Shown: piece by piece, positions 30,525 through 39,453 of the stretch
Position numbering within the stretch: the stretch's first letter is position 1
How the letters are laid out: every line of letters begins with the position of its first letter
NCBI RefSeq assembly: GCF_023156195.1
Contig: NZ_JAKUKA010000001.1
Location: 4,092,001 to 4,156,000 of the forward strand
Length of the DNA stretch: 64,000 nucleotides
Reading direction: 5' to 3'
Origin: Chitinophaga sedimenti
GTDB taxonomy: Bacteria; Bacteroidota; Bacteroidia; Chitinophagales; Chitinophagaceae
Made by a program: the position numbers and the translations under genes
The notes under the pieces: model-generated
Told to the model about the DNA's origin: nothing
The model's database searches: none
The model's input: only the letters and a program-made list of their open reading frames with translations

Positions 30525-31430
30525 ATGAACCTACTCGACATTCAGCATCTGAAAAAGTACTATGCTACGCACAAAGCGGTTGATGATGTGAGCTTCTCCA
30601 TTCCCCAGGGCAGCATCTTTGGCTTATTGGGACCGAACGGCGCAGGCAAAACGACCCTGCTGCGCATGATCACCGGTATCTTTTATCCTGATGAAGGACA
30701 AATTTTGTTTGATGGGAAAAAATTTGACCCCGCTAACGACGTGCGGCACATCGGCTACATGCCCGAAGAGCGCGGCCTGTACAAAAAAATGAAAGTTGGC
30801 GAACAGGTAAAATACCTCGCCAGGCTTAAAGGACTGTCCGAAAAGGAAGCCCGTCAAAAGATAGATTATTGGTTTACCAGGTTTGAAATCACTTCCTGGT
30901 ATAATAAGAAAGTGGAAGAACTCAGTAAAGGGATGGGACAAAAGGTACAGTTCATCTCTACCATTCTTCATGAACCCAAGCTTCTGATTCTCGACGAGCC
31001 CTTCTCCGGCCTCGATCCCATTAATTCTCATTTAATACAGGAAGAGATCTTTGAGCTCAGCCGCAAAGGAACAACGATCATATTTTCTACGCACCGCATG
31101 GAACAGGTGGAAGAAATCTGCGATCATATTGTATTGGTGAACAGCGGCAAGAAAATCCTGGATGGCGCGGTTAAACAGATCAAACAGGACTTCAAGAAAA
31201 ATGAATATCGTGTGGGGGTAGGACAAATGCCCAACCCTGCGCAGATGGCGACGCATCACTTCTCCATCATCAAAACACATGATCATGCCTATACGGTAAA
31301 GATCAATGAAGACAGCAAGACGAATGATATTCTCTCCCACTTCATCCGTCACGATATTCCTATCACTTACTTTGAAGAATTACTTCCGACGATTAATGAA
31401 GTGTTCATCGAAAGAGTAAAGGCTCACTAA
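30525..31430 (+). CDS. ABC transporter ATP-binding protein, NatA-like
   Basis: A 301-residue ATPase with Walker A (GPNGAGKTT), signature (LSKGMGQKVQ), Walker B (LLILDEPFSGLD) and H-loop (STHRME), then a DUF4162-type C-terminal domain. Together with the permease gene 15 bases downstream it forms a two-gene exporter of the NatAB/YhaQ type. Substrates in relatives include sodium ions or small toxic compounds; not resolved here. It is intact. Confidence 0.9.
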   Translation: MNLLDIQHLKKYYATHKAVDDVSFSIPQGSIFGLLGPNGAGKTTLLRMITGIFYPDEGQILFDGKKFDPANDVRHIGYMPEERGLYKKMKVGEQVKYLARLKGLSEKEARQKIDYWFTRFEITSWYNKKVEELSKGMGQKVQFISTILHEPKLLILDEPFSGLDPINSHLIQEEIFELSRKGTTIIFSTHRMEQVEEICDHIVLVNSGKKILDGAVKQIKQDFKKNEYRVGVGQMPNPAQMATHHFSIIKTHDHAYTVKINEDSKTNDILSHFIRHDIPITYFEELLPTINEVFIERVKAH

Positions 31431-31445
31431 CCAAAATCTATCGCT

Positions 31446-32743
31446 ATGAATAAAATATGGCTTATTATCAAGCGTGAATATATTACGCGGGTACGTAAAA
31501 AAGCGTTCCTGCTCACCACCCTGCTCGTACCGGTATTTTTGCCGCTACGGTAGTGATCCCCGTACTCATCGCCAGGTCGGGCAACTCCGAAAAACGAGTG
31601 GCCGTTGTGGACGACAGTCACCTCTTTCGGGACAAACTGGCCGACTACGATAAAGTACATTTCAAATTTCTGGAGGCCGAAACCGACACGCTCAAGCGCT
31701 CGTACCGCGATCTTGGTTACGATGGCCTGCTGCACATCCCAAAACTGGACATTGAACGTCCGGGCGGCATAACCTACTATAGCCAGGGACAAATGAACAT
31801 CGGCATGAAATCGCAGCTCGAACGCCGGCTTTCAGAATTGATCGAGGAGCAACGCATGCAGGCAGCCGGTATCGACAAAGACAAGTTAAAAGATATCCGC
31901 ACCAGTATCGACATTATTAACCGCACCGGTAAAGAAGAAAGAGAGGGCAGCGCCAAAGTATCTGCGGCCGTAGGGTATGTTTGTGGATTTATCATTTACA
32001 TTGTACTCCTGGTTTTCGGCATGTCGGTTATGCGCGGCGTGATGGAAGAAAAAGTAAGCCGCATTGCCGAAGTGGTAATGTCCAGCGTAAAACCCTTCCA
32101 GCTGATGATGGGCAAGATATTCGGCATCGCCGCGGTGGGCCTTACGCAATTTATTATATGGGTGTTGCTGATCTTCTTTATTTACCAGGGTATTTTCCTT
32201 TTCATTTCTCCTGGCGAAATACAAAGTGCACAGGCGATGCAGGGTGGCATGGGCGCCGGCGCCAGCCAGGAAATGGCGCGCAACATCCGGTATATCGCCG
32301 GTAGCATTAATTGGTTCATGATCATTAGCTGTTTCCTTTTTTATTTCGTGGGCGGATATTTATTATACGCTTCGCTGTTCGCCGCGGTAGGCAGCCTGGT
32401 AAATGAAGACCCGAACGATATACAGGGACTCACCTTCCCTATTACAGTGCCTATTATCATCGCGATCGTGATCATGATCAGCGCGGTAACAGATCCTACC
32501 AGCCAGTTGGCGGTCTGGGGCAGTATTATCCCACTCACCTCGCCGGTGGTAATGATGGCGCGTATACCTTATGGTGTACCGGACACGGTTCCCATCTGGC
32601 AACTGGCGCTCTCCATGCTGTTGCTGGTAGGCGGGTTCCTGCTCACTACCCGGATTGCCGGCAAAATTTACCGGACGGGCATTTTGCTGTACGGTAAAAA
32701 AGTGACGATGAAAGAAGTCGTAAAATGGATCGGCAGAAAATGA
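31446..32743 (+). CDS. ABC-2 type permease, NatB-like (one frameshift)
   Basis: About 432 residues. The start MNKIWLIIKREYITRVRKKA is characteristic of the NatB/YhaP family. A first membrane helix is followed by an extracytoplasmic domain of about 130 residues and five or six further helices from residue 180 (GYVCGFIIYIVLLVFGMSVM onward). One T is missing near 31541; restoring it reads PVFFAATVVIPVLIARSGN in the first helix. It pairs with the ATPase upstream and ends at a terminator. Confidence 0.88.
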
Positions 32744-32763
32744 TCCGCTAACACTTTTATATA

Positions 32764-32795
32764 AATCCTCCGCTATACCGCGGGGGATTTTTTTT
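32764..32795 (+). terminator. Terminator of the NatAB-like operon
   Basis: AATCCTCCGC and GCGGGGGATT form a stem (one G-T pair) with loop TATACC followed by a run of eight T. Confidence 0.85.
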
Positions 32796-32958
32796 GACGT
32801 TTCGCCGCATCTGAATATCAGCTCAGCATATTACCCCATCAGTTAAGCCCGCTTAAGTAGTAACCCCTAGCAACAGCGCAACCAATTGCACTATTTTGTG
32901 GCCGCTGTTAACCAATACCATGCTTTTAACTTACGTCAAAAAATACAGCTATTAAGTC

Positions 32959-33114
32959 ATGAAATATTTTATGTTGACAGGGGCTGCCTGGTTCTGCTGG
33001 TAGTTGCATCTTGCTAAAAGCCCTCAAAAGCCGGAGCGCCAGGCCTTTGCATGTTCACAATTTTCCGGCCGGATAAAAGATAGACCCGAACGACAGTACA
33101 CCTACACCGACTAA
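32959..33114 (+). CDS. Possible small lipoprotein, about 51 residues (two compensating indels)
   Basis: Between the exporter terminator and the thioesterase an ATG at 32959 opens MKYFMLTGAAW. Adding one base near 32992 continues FLLVVASC, a lipobox; removing one T near 33014 then gives KSPQKPERQAFACSQFSG up to a stop at 33112-33114. Start and stop are in the same frame overall. As read, the frame stops after 14 codons. The indel rate in this window makes this reading plausible, but with two corrections needed it is weak. The family is unknown. Confidence 0.35.
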
Positions 33115-33137
33115 AGCACCACTGTTTGTGACAACAA

Positions 33138-33163
33138 GGGGCCGGCGCACAAATGCCGGCCCT
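33138..33163. repeat. GC-rich hairpin before the thioesterase gene
   Basis: GGGCCGGC (33139-33146) and GCCGGCCC (33155-33162) form a perfect 8-bp stem with an 8-base loop. No T run follows, so it is a weak terminator at best. Confidence 0.6.
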
Positions 33164-33222
33164 CCCCATTTTATGATATTTGCAGCATTTGCATTAATTT
33201 TCCGCGGGCAAAACCGAAGCAC

Positions 33223-33615
33223 ATGAACTTTTATACGCGTAAATGGGTAAAACCACAGGACCTCAATGCACACGGCACTTTGTTCGGGGGCAGCCTGCTG
33301 GCCTGGATTGACGAAGAAGCAGCCATTTACACGATCATACAACTGGGCACCAACAGCGTGGTGACCAAATACATGTCCGAAATCAACTTCATTAACTCTG
33401 CCCGCCAGGGTGATATCGTGGAGCTGGGTATTAAAGCCACCCACTTTGGTCGTACTTCTCTGACCTTAACCTGCCAGGTACGAAATAAAATCACCCAAAA
33501 AACAATTCTTACCATTGATAAGATCGTTTTTGTGAGCGTGGACGAAAACGGACAGCCCTTTCCCCACGGCAGGACGGAAATTACTTATACCGACGAACGT
33601 TTACGGGAAGATTAA
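33223..33615 (+). CDS. Acyl-CoA thioesterase, hotdog fold (YciA-like)
   Basis: A 130-residue single hotdog domain. The motif LNAHGTLFGGSLLAWIDEEA at residues about 14-33 is the family signature, with the catalytic acidic residue in the central helix (WIDEEA). It should hydrolyse acyl-CoA thioesters in the cytosol. It is intact, stands alone, and ends just before a TATCTTTG box that serves the next genes. Confidence 0.88.
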   Translation: MNFYTRKWVKPQDLNAHGTLFGGSLLAWIDEEAAIYTIIQLGTNSVVTKYMSEINFINSARQGDIVELGIKATHFGRTSLTLTCQVRNKITQKTILTIDKIVFVSVDENGQPFPHGRTEITYTDERLRED

Positions 33616-33616
33616 C

Positions 33617-33624
33617 TATCTTTG
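33617..33624 (+). promoter_or_regulatory. -7 box TATCTTTG upstream of the RNA-repair cassette
   Basis: An exact TAnnTTTG match starting one base after the thioesterase stop codon, followed by a leader of about 115 bases to the RNA ligase ATG. The leader contains a 7-bp stem (CCGCTCC/GGAGCGG at 33687-33707). Confidence 0.5.
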
Positions 33625-33686
33625 CGTCCATAACATTATAAAGCCTTGGGCCGTGTAATTGCATTCACATATCAGCATTAAGCGAA

Positions 33687-33707
33687 CCGCTCCATCTTCC
33701 GGAGCGG
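33687..33707. repeat. Hairpin in the leader of the RNA-repair cassette
   Basis: CCGCTCC, a 7-base loop and GGAGCGG. It may be a terminator for the thioesterase or a leader structure; there is no T run. Confidence 0.5.
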
Positions 33708-33741
33708 CTGTGATTGTATTGTTTAATCTAAACGTTATTAC

Positions 33742-34452
33742 ATGGCTATTTCTCAAAAATATGGCCGTACGTATCATTACCCGTTTTCGCCCGGCACAAC
33801 GAGCGACGACCGGATAAGGCACGACTATTGGCCACTGATATCCGGCATTCCCCAGCTGGTGCATACCGAAAAACTGGACGGCGAAAACAATTGCCTGTCC
33901 CGCTACGGTGTATTTGCCCGTTCGCATGCCGCGCCCACCACATCGGCGTGGACCGGCCATCTGCGGCAATTCTGGAACCAGGTTAAAAATGACTTGGGCC
34001 ACCTGGAAGTGTTTCTCGAAAACCTGTATGCGGTGCATTCACTGGCATATACCAGGTTGGAGCATCACTATTATGTATTCGCCATCCGCGAGCACGACCG
34101 CTGGCTGAGCTGGGAAGAAACAAAGTTTTACGCCGCCATGCTGGATTTACCCGTGGCGCCGGAAATAAAACTGTTTTCCACACCGGCCGACCGAACCACC
34201 TTTGAACAGGAAGTGCTGTCCATCGTAGCCGGCCCCGGCGCCTTTGCACCGGTTGATGTGACTACCGGCAAACCTTCGGTTATGGAAGGTATTGTAACGC
34301 GTAACACCGGAAGTTACCCGGTACACACGTTCGCAGAAAATGTATTTAAATATGTTCGTAAAGGGCATGTTAAAACCGACCAGCACTGGACGCGTAACTG
34401 GAAACGCGCGGCGCTGTTAAATGAAGGAGGTACTTATGTGGACACTCACTGA
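33742..34452 (+). CDS. ATP-dependent RNA ligase family protein
   Basis: A 236-residue protein with nucleotidyltransferase motif I TEKLDGEN, the adenylated lysine being K44, a late motif MEGIVTRN (motif IV) near residue 180 and FKYVRKGH (motif V, basic) near 205. These order and spacings fit small RNA ligases that seal 5'-phosphate and 3'-hydroxyl ends. There is no separate C-terminal domain. It overlaps the following HD-Pnk gene by 17 bases, so the two are translated together. The pair makes a complete heal-and-seal kit. Confidence 0.87.
   Translation: MAISQKYGRTYHYPFSPGTTSDDRIRHDYWPLISGIPQLVHTEKLDGENNCLSRYGVFARSHAAPTTSAWTGHLRQFWNQVKNDLGHLEVFLENLYAVHSLAYTRLEHHYYVFAIREHDRWLSWEETKFYAAMLDLPVAPEIKLFSTPADRTTFEQEVLSIVAGPGAFAPVDVTTGKPSVMEGIVTRNTGSYPVHTFAENVFKYVRKGHVKTDQHWTRNWKRAALLNEGGTYVDTH
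34423..34429 (+). promoter_or_regulatory. Strong Shine-Dalgarno (AAGGAGG type) deciding the HD-Pnk start
   Basis: GAAGGAGG sits inside the end of the ligase gene, 6 bases before the ATG at 34436. Such sites are rare in this window. It points to 34436 rather than the in-frame ATG at 34421 as the start. Confidence 0.65.
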
Positions 34453-35545
34453 TAATAAAGACTGGGCGGCACTCGAAGCACAGTTCAGCTGGGTAAACGA
34501 CATGCAACACGTGCCACAGGATCCCGTGCACCATGCAGAGGGCAATGTGGCCATTCACACCCGGATGGTGTTGGAGGCGTTGCAACAACAGGAGGCCTGG
34601 CAGACTTTATCCCCTCAGGAGCAGGAAATCCTTTGGGCATCGGCACTGCTGCACGATGTGGAAAAGCGAAGCACCACCGAAACCGGGCCCGATGGCAGCA
34701 TTTCGGCACATGGCCATGCGCGTAAAGGCGCCGCCACGGCCAGGCAACTGTTGTACCGTGAACATCCCACACCATTCGCCATCCGCGAAATGATTTACGG
34801 GTTGGTGCGACATCACAGCCTGCCGCTGTGGCTACTGGAACGTCGCGATCCGTTGAAAGAACTGGTGAGCGCCAGCCTCGAAGTAAACACACAATGGCTG
34901 GCGTTGTTAGCGCGCGCTGATGTAATTGGCCGCATCTGCCATGATAAAGCCGACCTGCTATACCGGATTGATTGCTTCGAGGAGTTTTGTAAAGAGCATG
35001 ACAGCTGGGGAACGGAGCGGCCGTTTGCCGGTAACTACGCGCGGTTTCATTATTTGCATCACCCCAATACGCATGTGGATTACGTGCCGTATGAGCAGCC
35101 GGTAATAGAAGTGGTGCTCATGAGCGGCCTGCCCGGCGCGGGCAAAGACACGTTCGTTAAAAAGCATTACCACGACTGGCCCGTGATTTCATTGGATGAT
35201 ATCCGCGAATCACAAGGCATACATACGGCCGATAAAAGCGGGAATGGCCAGGTGGTACAGGCAGCAAAAGAAAAGGCGCGCGAATACTTGCGCAGGCAAC
35301 AGCGTTTCGTCTGGAACGCCACCAATACCACGCGGCAAATGCGCGCGCAACTGATCAGCCTGTTCCTGCAATATAAGGCGGCTGTAAAAATTATTTATGT
35401 AGAAGCCCCTTATAAGCAGTTACTTGCCCAGAACAAAAGCCGCGAGGCCGTTGTACCTGCTAATATAATGGACAAACTGGCCCGCAAACTTGAAGTGCCC
35501 GCCCGCTGGGAGGCACACGAGGTAATATACCACCCATTTTACTAA
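34436..35545 (+). CDS. HD-Pnk: HD phosphohydrolase fused to a polynucleotide 5'-kinase
   Basis: A 369-residue bifunctional protein. The N-terminal HD domain has metal-binding H41, the pair H73-D74 (ALLHDVEKRS) and further histidines (HGHARKGAA, VRHHSLP). The C-terminal kinase has a P-loop GLPGAGKDTF (231-240), the catalytic LDD at 253-255 and NATNTTR (294-300) as lid-arginine region. This layout is that of Runella HD-Pnk, a 2',3'-phosphatase plus 5'-OH kinase that heals broken RNA or DNA ends. It directly follows the RNA ligase gene with a 17-base overlap. The start choice rests on the Shine-Dalgarno. A terminator ends the cassette. Confidence 0.9.
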   Translation: MWTLTDNKDWAALEAQFSWVNDMQHVPQDPVHHAEGNVAIHTRMVLEALQQQEAWQTLSPQEQEILWASALLHDVEKRSTTETGPDGSISAHGHARKGAATARQLLYREHPTPFAIREMIYGLVRHHSLPLWLLERRDPLKELVSASLEVNTQWLALLARADVIGRICHDKADLLYRIDCFEEFCKEHDSWGTERPFAGNYARFHYLHHPNTHVDYVPYEQPVIEVVLMSGLPGAGKDTFVKKHYHDWPVISLDDIRESQGIHTADKSGNGQVVQAAKEKAREYLRRQQRFVWNATNTTRQMRAQLISLFLQYKAAVKIIYVEAPYKQLLAQNKSREAVVPANIMDKLARKLEVPARWEAHEVIYHPFY

Positions 35546-35551
35546 ACAATA

Positions 35552-35583
35552 AAACAGTCCGGCCCAAAGCTGGACTGTTTTTT
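35552..35583 (+). terminator. Terminator of the RNA-repair cassette
   Basis: AAACAGTCCGGC and GCTGGACTGTTT form a stem with loop CCAAA and a T run. Confidence 0.85.
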
Positions 35584-35622
35584 GTGGCTATAGGCCTTTT
35601 TAATGAATAAAACTGACGGCCG

Positions 35623-36734
35623 ATGTGGACAAACCTGGAAAACTACTTTGACAAATTACCGCCCGTATTCTGGAACCTGCTGTTGGCCGCGATGGCCGTT
35701 CTGGCAGGATTTATCTTCAAAATTATCATCACCTTTTTTCGCGGATCTATGCCAAACGTAGTACACAGTTTTCTTTATTTTACTCCATATTGGCGCGTCT
35801 CGGCAGGCCACTGAATTTCTTCCTGCCCATCTTCATCTTTAATCTGGTGTTACCATTGATGCGCCTGACGCCGCGCGCGGAACTGGTACTCGACCGAATG
35901 GCCGGTATATTGATCGTGATTGCTTTTGCCTTTATGTTGATAGGCATCGTGAAAATTGCGGAGGACTACATCACCAGCATTTACGATCTTTCCAAAACCG
36001 ATAATTTAAAAGAAAGAAAAATCCGTACGCAACTGCAGTTCGTGCGCAAATTTATCATCTCCTTAATTGTAATACTCGCTGTCTGCGCAATTTTACTGAG
36101 TTTCCCAAACCTCCGCAAGGTAGGTACCGGTCTGCTGACCAGTGTTGGTATCGGCGGTATCATTATAGGTTTTGCGGCGCAACGTTCGCTGGCTAATTTT
36201 CTCGCGGGTTTGCAAATTGCGTTTACCCAACCGATGCGCATCGACGATGTATTGATTGTAGAAGGTGAATGGGGCAGGGTGGAAGAAATTACGCTCACCT
36301 ACGTAGTGCTGGCTATCTGGGATAAAAGAAGGTTGATCCTGCCTATCAATTATTTTATAGAGAAACCATTTCAGAACTGGACCCGCAACAGCGCGGATTT
36401 GCTCGGCACCGTTTTCATCTATTTAGATTATACTGCCCCGATAGATGCTATCAGGGAAGAATACAGCCGGCTGTTAAAAGCAAATCAGTTGTGGGACGGT
36501 AATGTAAACGTGGTGCAGATCACCGACGCAAAAGAAAGAGTAATAGAAGTAAGGATGCTGATGAGTGCTTCCACATCGGGACGTGCATTCGATCTGCGTT
36601 GTTACATTCGCGAGAATATAATTAGTTTTATTCAGAAAAATCACCCGGATGCGCTGCCTAAAACCCGCGCCATTGTTGAAGATAAAACCTTCAAGGGGGA
36701 GATTGGCGGCAAAACAGTTGCGCCCATTCAATAA
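35623..36734 (+). CDS. MscS-family mechanosensitive channel (one frameshift)
   Basis: About 370 residues. Four hydrophobic helices are followed by the pore helix and MscS core (LLTSVGIGGIIIGFAAQRSL, ANFLAGLQIAFTQPMRIDD, the beta domain VEGEWGRVEEITLTYV) and a C-terminal alpha/beta domain. The protein opens on membrane tension to release solutes. One base is missing near 35744, after helix 1; restoring it reads RIYAKRSTQFSLFYSILARL. Confidence 0.88.
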
Positions 36735-36737
36735 AAA

Positions 36738-37319
36738 TCAAACCGCCTTCAAAGTATTAACTTTTACTTCTACCGGAACAAACGTGGTGCAGTCGTTGCG
36801 GAAATCGTCGTGGTAAGCCAGTACGATGCCTGCACCACCGATAGCGGCATATTGTTTCACTACATTGAATACACGCGCGGCTCCTTCCGGTGCGAGCCCA
36901 GACAGATCAATGATCACGCGGTTAGACCAGGAAAGCGCTGTGTATAATGCCACCAGTTTTCGTTCCGGCCCCTCTAACGAACTGAGTTTATCGTCGGAAT
37001 AAACATCACCTGCATCATATACGGATGCAGCCAGGCGGTTCGCCGGGCTCGCATATTTGCGGATATAATCCTTTACAGTAACGGGTTTGAATAAACGGCC
37101 CATCAGTGACTGATGCGGTTCTTCCACATACATGAAGGGTGCATCCGTTTTCACTTCGGTATCGGTAGCGGCCAGTATTGCGTCCAGGGCCATTTTACGG
37201 GCCTCGCCGGAAACATCCCGGGCATCGGGCAGGTACACCACTGCAACTTCACCATCGGATACGGAAAACGACGGCATGAAAATATTGCCGGAACGCTGTT
37301 CTTTTATAGTTACTAACAT
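36738..37319 (-). CDS. ABC ATPase-like protein without catalytic motifs
   Basis: A 193-residue protein that I cannot place in a named family. Its layout follows a short ABC ATPase: FSVSDGEVAVVYLPDARDVS where Walker A would be (no GKS/T), a Q-loop-like stretch before FKPVTVKDYI, a signature-like LSSLEGPERKLVALYTAL, a Walker-B-like NRVIIDLSGLAP (Asp present, catalytic Glu and Pro absent) and an H-loop-like VLAYHDD. It should not hydrolyse ATP if this is right. The frame is open and undamaged. It lies between a channel and peptidase E without an obvious partner permease. Confidence 0.6.
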   Translation of the reverse strand: MLVTIKEQRSGNIFMPSFSVSDGEVAVVYLPDARDVSGEARKMALDAILAATDTEVKTDAPFMYVEEPHQSLMGRLFKPVTVKDYIRKYASPANRLAASVYDAGDVYSDDKLSSLEGPERKLVALYTALSWSNRVIIDLSGLAPEGAARVFNVVKQYAAIGGAGIVLAYHDDFRNDCTTFVPVEVKVNTLKAV

Positions 37320-37473
37320 AGGGATCGGTTAAAGCTAAATTATTCGCTGCATTATTAGTGACCGTGAAGTTCGCAAAAAATACTCCAATATCGCAGCCGC
37401 TGATCCATTTTTAACAATAGCTTCCACCCCTGGAAGCATTTTTCCAGGAAATCCCCCAAACGTGTTAATTGAT

Positions 37474-38181
37474 TTAAAGTGATTGCAGCGAACTGCCTGC
37501 AGGCAATTCATATGGCGTCTTGCCCGCCGTGAAAATACGGGCCGGTTGCGAACCTTCCAGGGTGATAACGTTCCCCTTTACACGAATCCAGCTGCCCTCG
37601 CGAAGACCAACTACCGGAATGCCGTGTTGGGTATGAAATTCTTTGATACGGGTTTCGCGGGTTTCGCCCATGTGCGCTATGCCAGGAATGGGATCCTGGT
37701 AGTGAGGATTGAGATTGAAGGGCACCAGTCCCATAGTATCGAAGCTGGGCGGATAAACAATAGGCATATCGTTGGTGGTTTGCATGTTAATGCCACCAAT
37801 ATTACTGCCAGCGCTGGCCCCCATGTACGGCACACCACCTTCCACGGCAGCTTTCAGCTCGTTCATCAGGCCCTGCTCATGTAATTGCTTCACCAGCAGG
37901 AACGTATTGCCGCCACCGGTAAAAAATCCCTTCGCGGCGCGGATGGCCGCTGCCGGATCGGGATAGGTGTGCAGGCCGGTTACTTTAATTCCTAACGCTT
38001 CGAAAGCTCCTGCCGCACGGGCCGTATACTCCTCGTGCGAAATGCCGCCGGGGCGGGCAAAAGGCACGAAGATAATTTCGGTGATGCCGGAAAATAATTC
38101 GTTGATAACAGGCGTCAGGTATTGCAGATAGGCTTCTCCAAATAAGGTGGAGGTGCTGGCCAGCACGATGTTTTTATTCAT
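37474..38181 (-). CDS. pepE: Peptidase E (alpha-aspartyl dipeptidase), S51 family
   Basis: A 235-residue cytosolic serine peptidase that splits Asp-X dipeptides. The nucleophile serine is in YMGASAGSNIGG, the family motif; FFTGGGNTFLL and the late NPHYQDP are also characteristic. The length fits the family (about 230). It starts 6 bases after dusB ends, so the two are probably one transcript with dusB first. Confidence 0.93.
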   Translation of the reverse strand: MNKNIVLASTSTLFGEAYLQYLTPVINELFSGITEIIFVPFARPGGISHEEYTARAAGAFEALGIKVTGLHTYPDPAAAIRAAKGFFTGGGNTFLLVKQLHEQGLMNELKAAVEGGVPYMGASAGSNIGGINMQTTNDMPIVYPPSFDTMGLVPFNLNPHYQDPIPGIAHMGETRETRIKEFHTQHGIPVVGLREGSWIRVKGNVITLEGSQPARIFTAGKTPYELPAGSSLQSL

Positions 38182-38187
38182 ATCCGT

Positions 38188-39222
38188 TTAAACCGGGCAT
38201 TTTTCGTGATAGTTAATCAGTTCGATGGGCGACTGCTCGATCGGCACGCCGTCGTATACGGTGAGCACCTCGTCCAGCACCGCTTCCACTTCTTCCGGTG
38301 TTTTTAAGATCACCAGCCTGTTGCGGAATTCCTTGATGTTCGGCAACCCTTTCAGGTAGCTGGAGTAGTGGCGGCGCATTTCATTGATGCCAACGATCGG
38401 GCCTTTCCATTCTACCGATTTGCGGAGGTGGGTTTTGCACACCGATACGCGCTCCTGCAGGGTTGGTCCCGCCATTACTTCGCCGGTTTGTACAAAGTGT
38501 TTGATTTCCCGGAAAATCCAGGGATACCCGATAGCAGCGCGGCCGATCATGATGCCGTCTACGCCATAGCGGTTTTTATATTCCAGCGCCTTCTGCGGAC
38601 TGTCGATATCGCCATTTCCGAAGATGGGTATGTTGATGCGTGGGTTATTTTTTACTTTACCGATGAGTGTCCAGTCTGCCTCGCCCTTATACATCTGTGC
38701 ACGGGTACGTCCGTGGATGGAAAGGGCCTTGATGCCCACGTCCCGAGACGCTCGGCTACCTCTTCAATATTTTTGCTGGCATCATCCCAGCCTAAACGGG
38801 TTTTGACCGTTACGGGCAGCTTGGTGGCTTTTACGCAGGCTGCGGTCAGACGGACCATCAGGTCGATATCCTTGAGTACGCCGGCGCCAGCACCACGGCA
38901 GGCCACCTTTTTACCGGGCACCCGAAGTTGATATCCAGCAGGTCAGGGTTGGTTACATCCACAATACGCGATGCCATGGCGGGCTTTCTTCGTCGCCGCC
39001 GAAAATCTGTATGCCGATCGGGCGCTCATAATCGAAAATATCCAGCTTTTTCCGGCTTTTGATGGCGTCACGGATCAGTCCCTCGCTGGAAATGAACTCC
39101 GTATACATGAGGTCGGCCCCGTTTTCCTTACACACGGCACGGAACGGCGGGTCGCTTACATCCTCCATGGGCGCCAGCAACAGCGGAAAATCGGGCAGCA
39201 CGATATTGTCAATCTTAACCAT
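38188..39222 (-). CDS. dusB: tRNA-dihydrouridine synthase, DusB-like (three frameshifts)
   Basis: About 345 residues after correction. FMN enzyme reducing uridine in the D-loop of tRNA. Motifs: LLLAPMEDVSDPPFR, MYTEFISSEG, NFGCPVKKV with the nearby catalytic cysteine in ACRGAGAG, HGRTRAQMYKG and DGIMIGRAAIGYPWIF. The start is the ATG at 39222 (MVKIDNIVLPDFPL). One base each is missing near 38984, in an A run at about 38909 and near 38740, and corrections join the motifs in order. Peptidase E follows by 6 bases. Confidence 0.92.
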
Positions 39223-39403
39223 ATATGATCCTTCAGGGGGCAAAGATAATCCAAATTTGGGAGATGCCGTTTCACCTGCCTTTCCCTAAGAAAACCACGG
39301 AAAAAGTACGGGATACGATCGAGACGGGATCCGGGTAATCATCTGAAGGGAATAACCAACGGGGGTCTGAGAAAAGATATATCGCCGGTCAACCAAAAAA
39401 TAC

Positions 39404-39433
39404 TTGTCAACCCGACATTTATTATTATTTTTC
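39404..39433 (+). promoter_or_regulatory. Promoter of the arabinofuranosidase gene
   Basis: TTG (39404-39406), a 19-base spacer and TATTTTTC (39426-39433) fit the Bacteroidota pattern except for the last base. The ATG follows 20 bases later. Confidence 0.5.
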
Positions 39434-39453
39434 TGACAAACTTACCAAACGTT

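Noticed and set aside
37407..37436. Terminator-like hairpin (GCTTCC/GGAAGC) between pepE and the ABC-like gene
   Set aside because: The 6-bp stem has its T run on the plus strand, where no gene ends. It is too weak to call.
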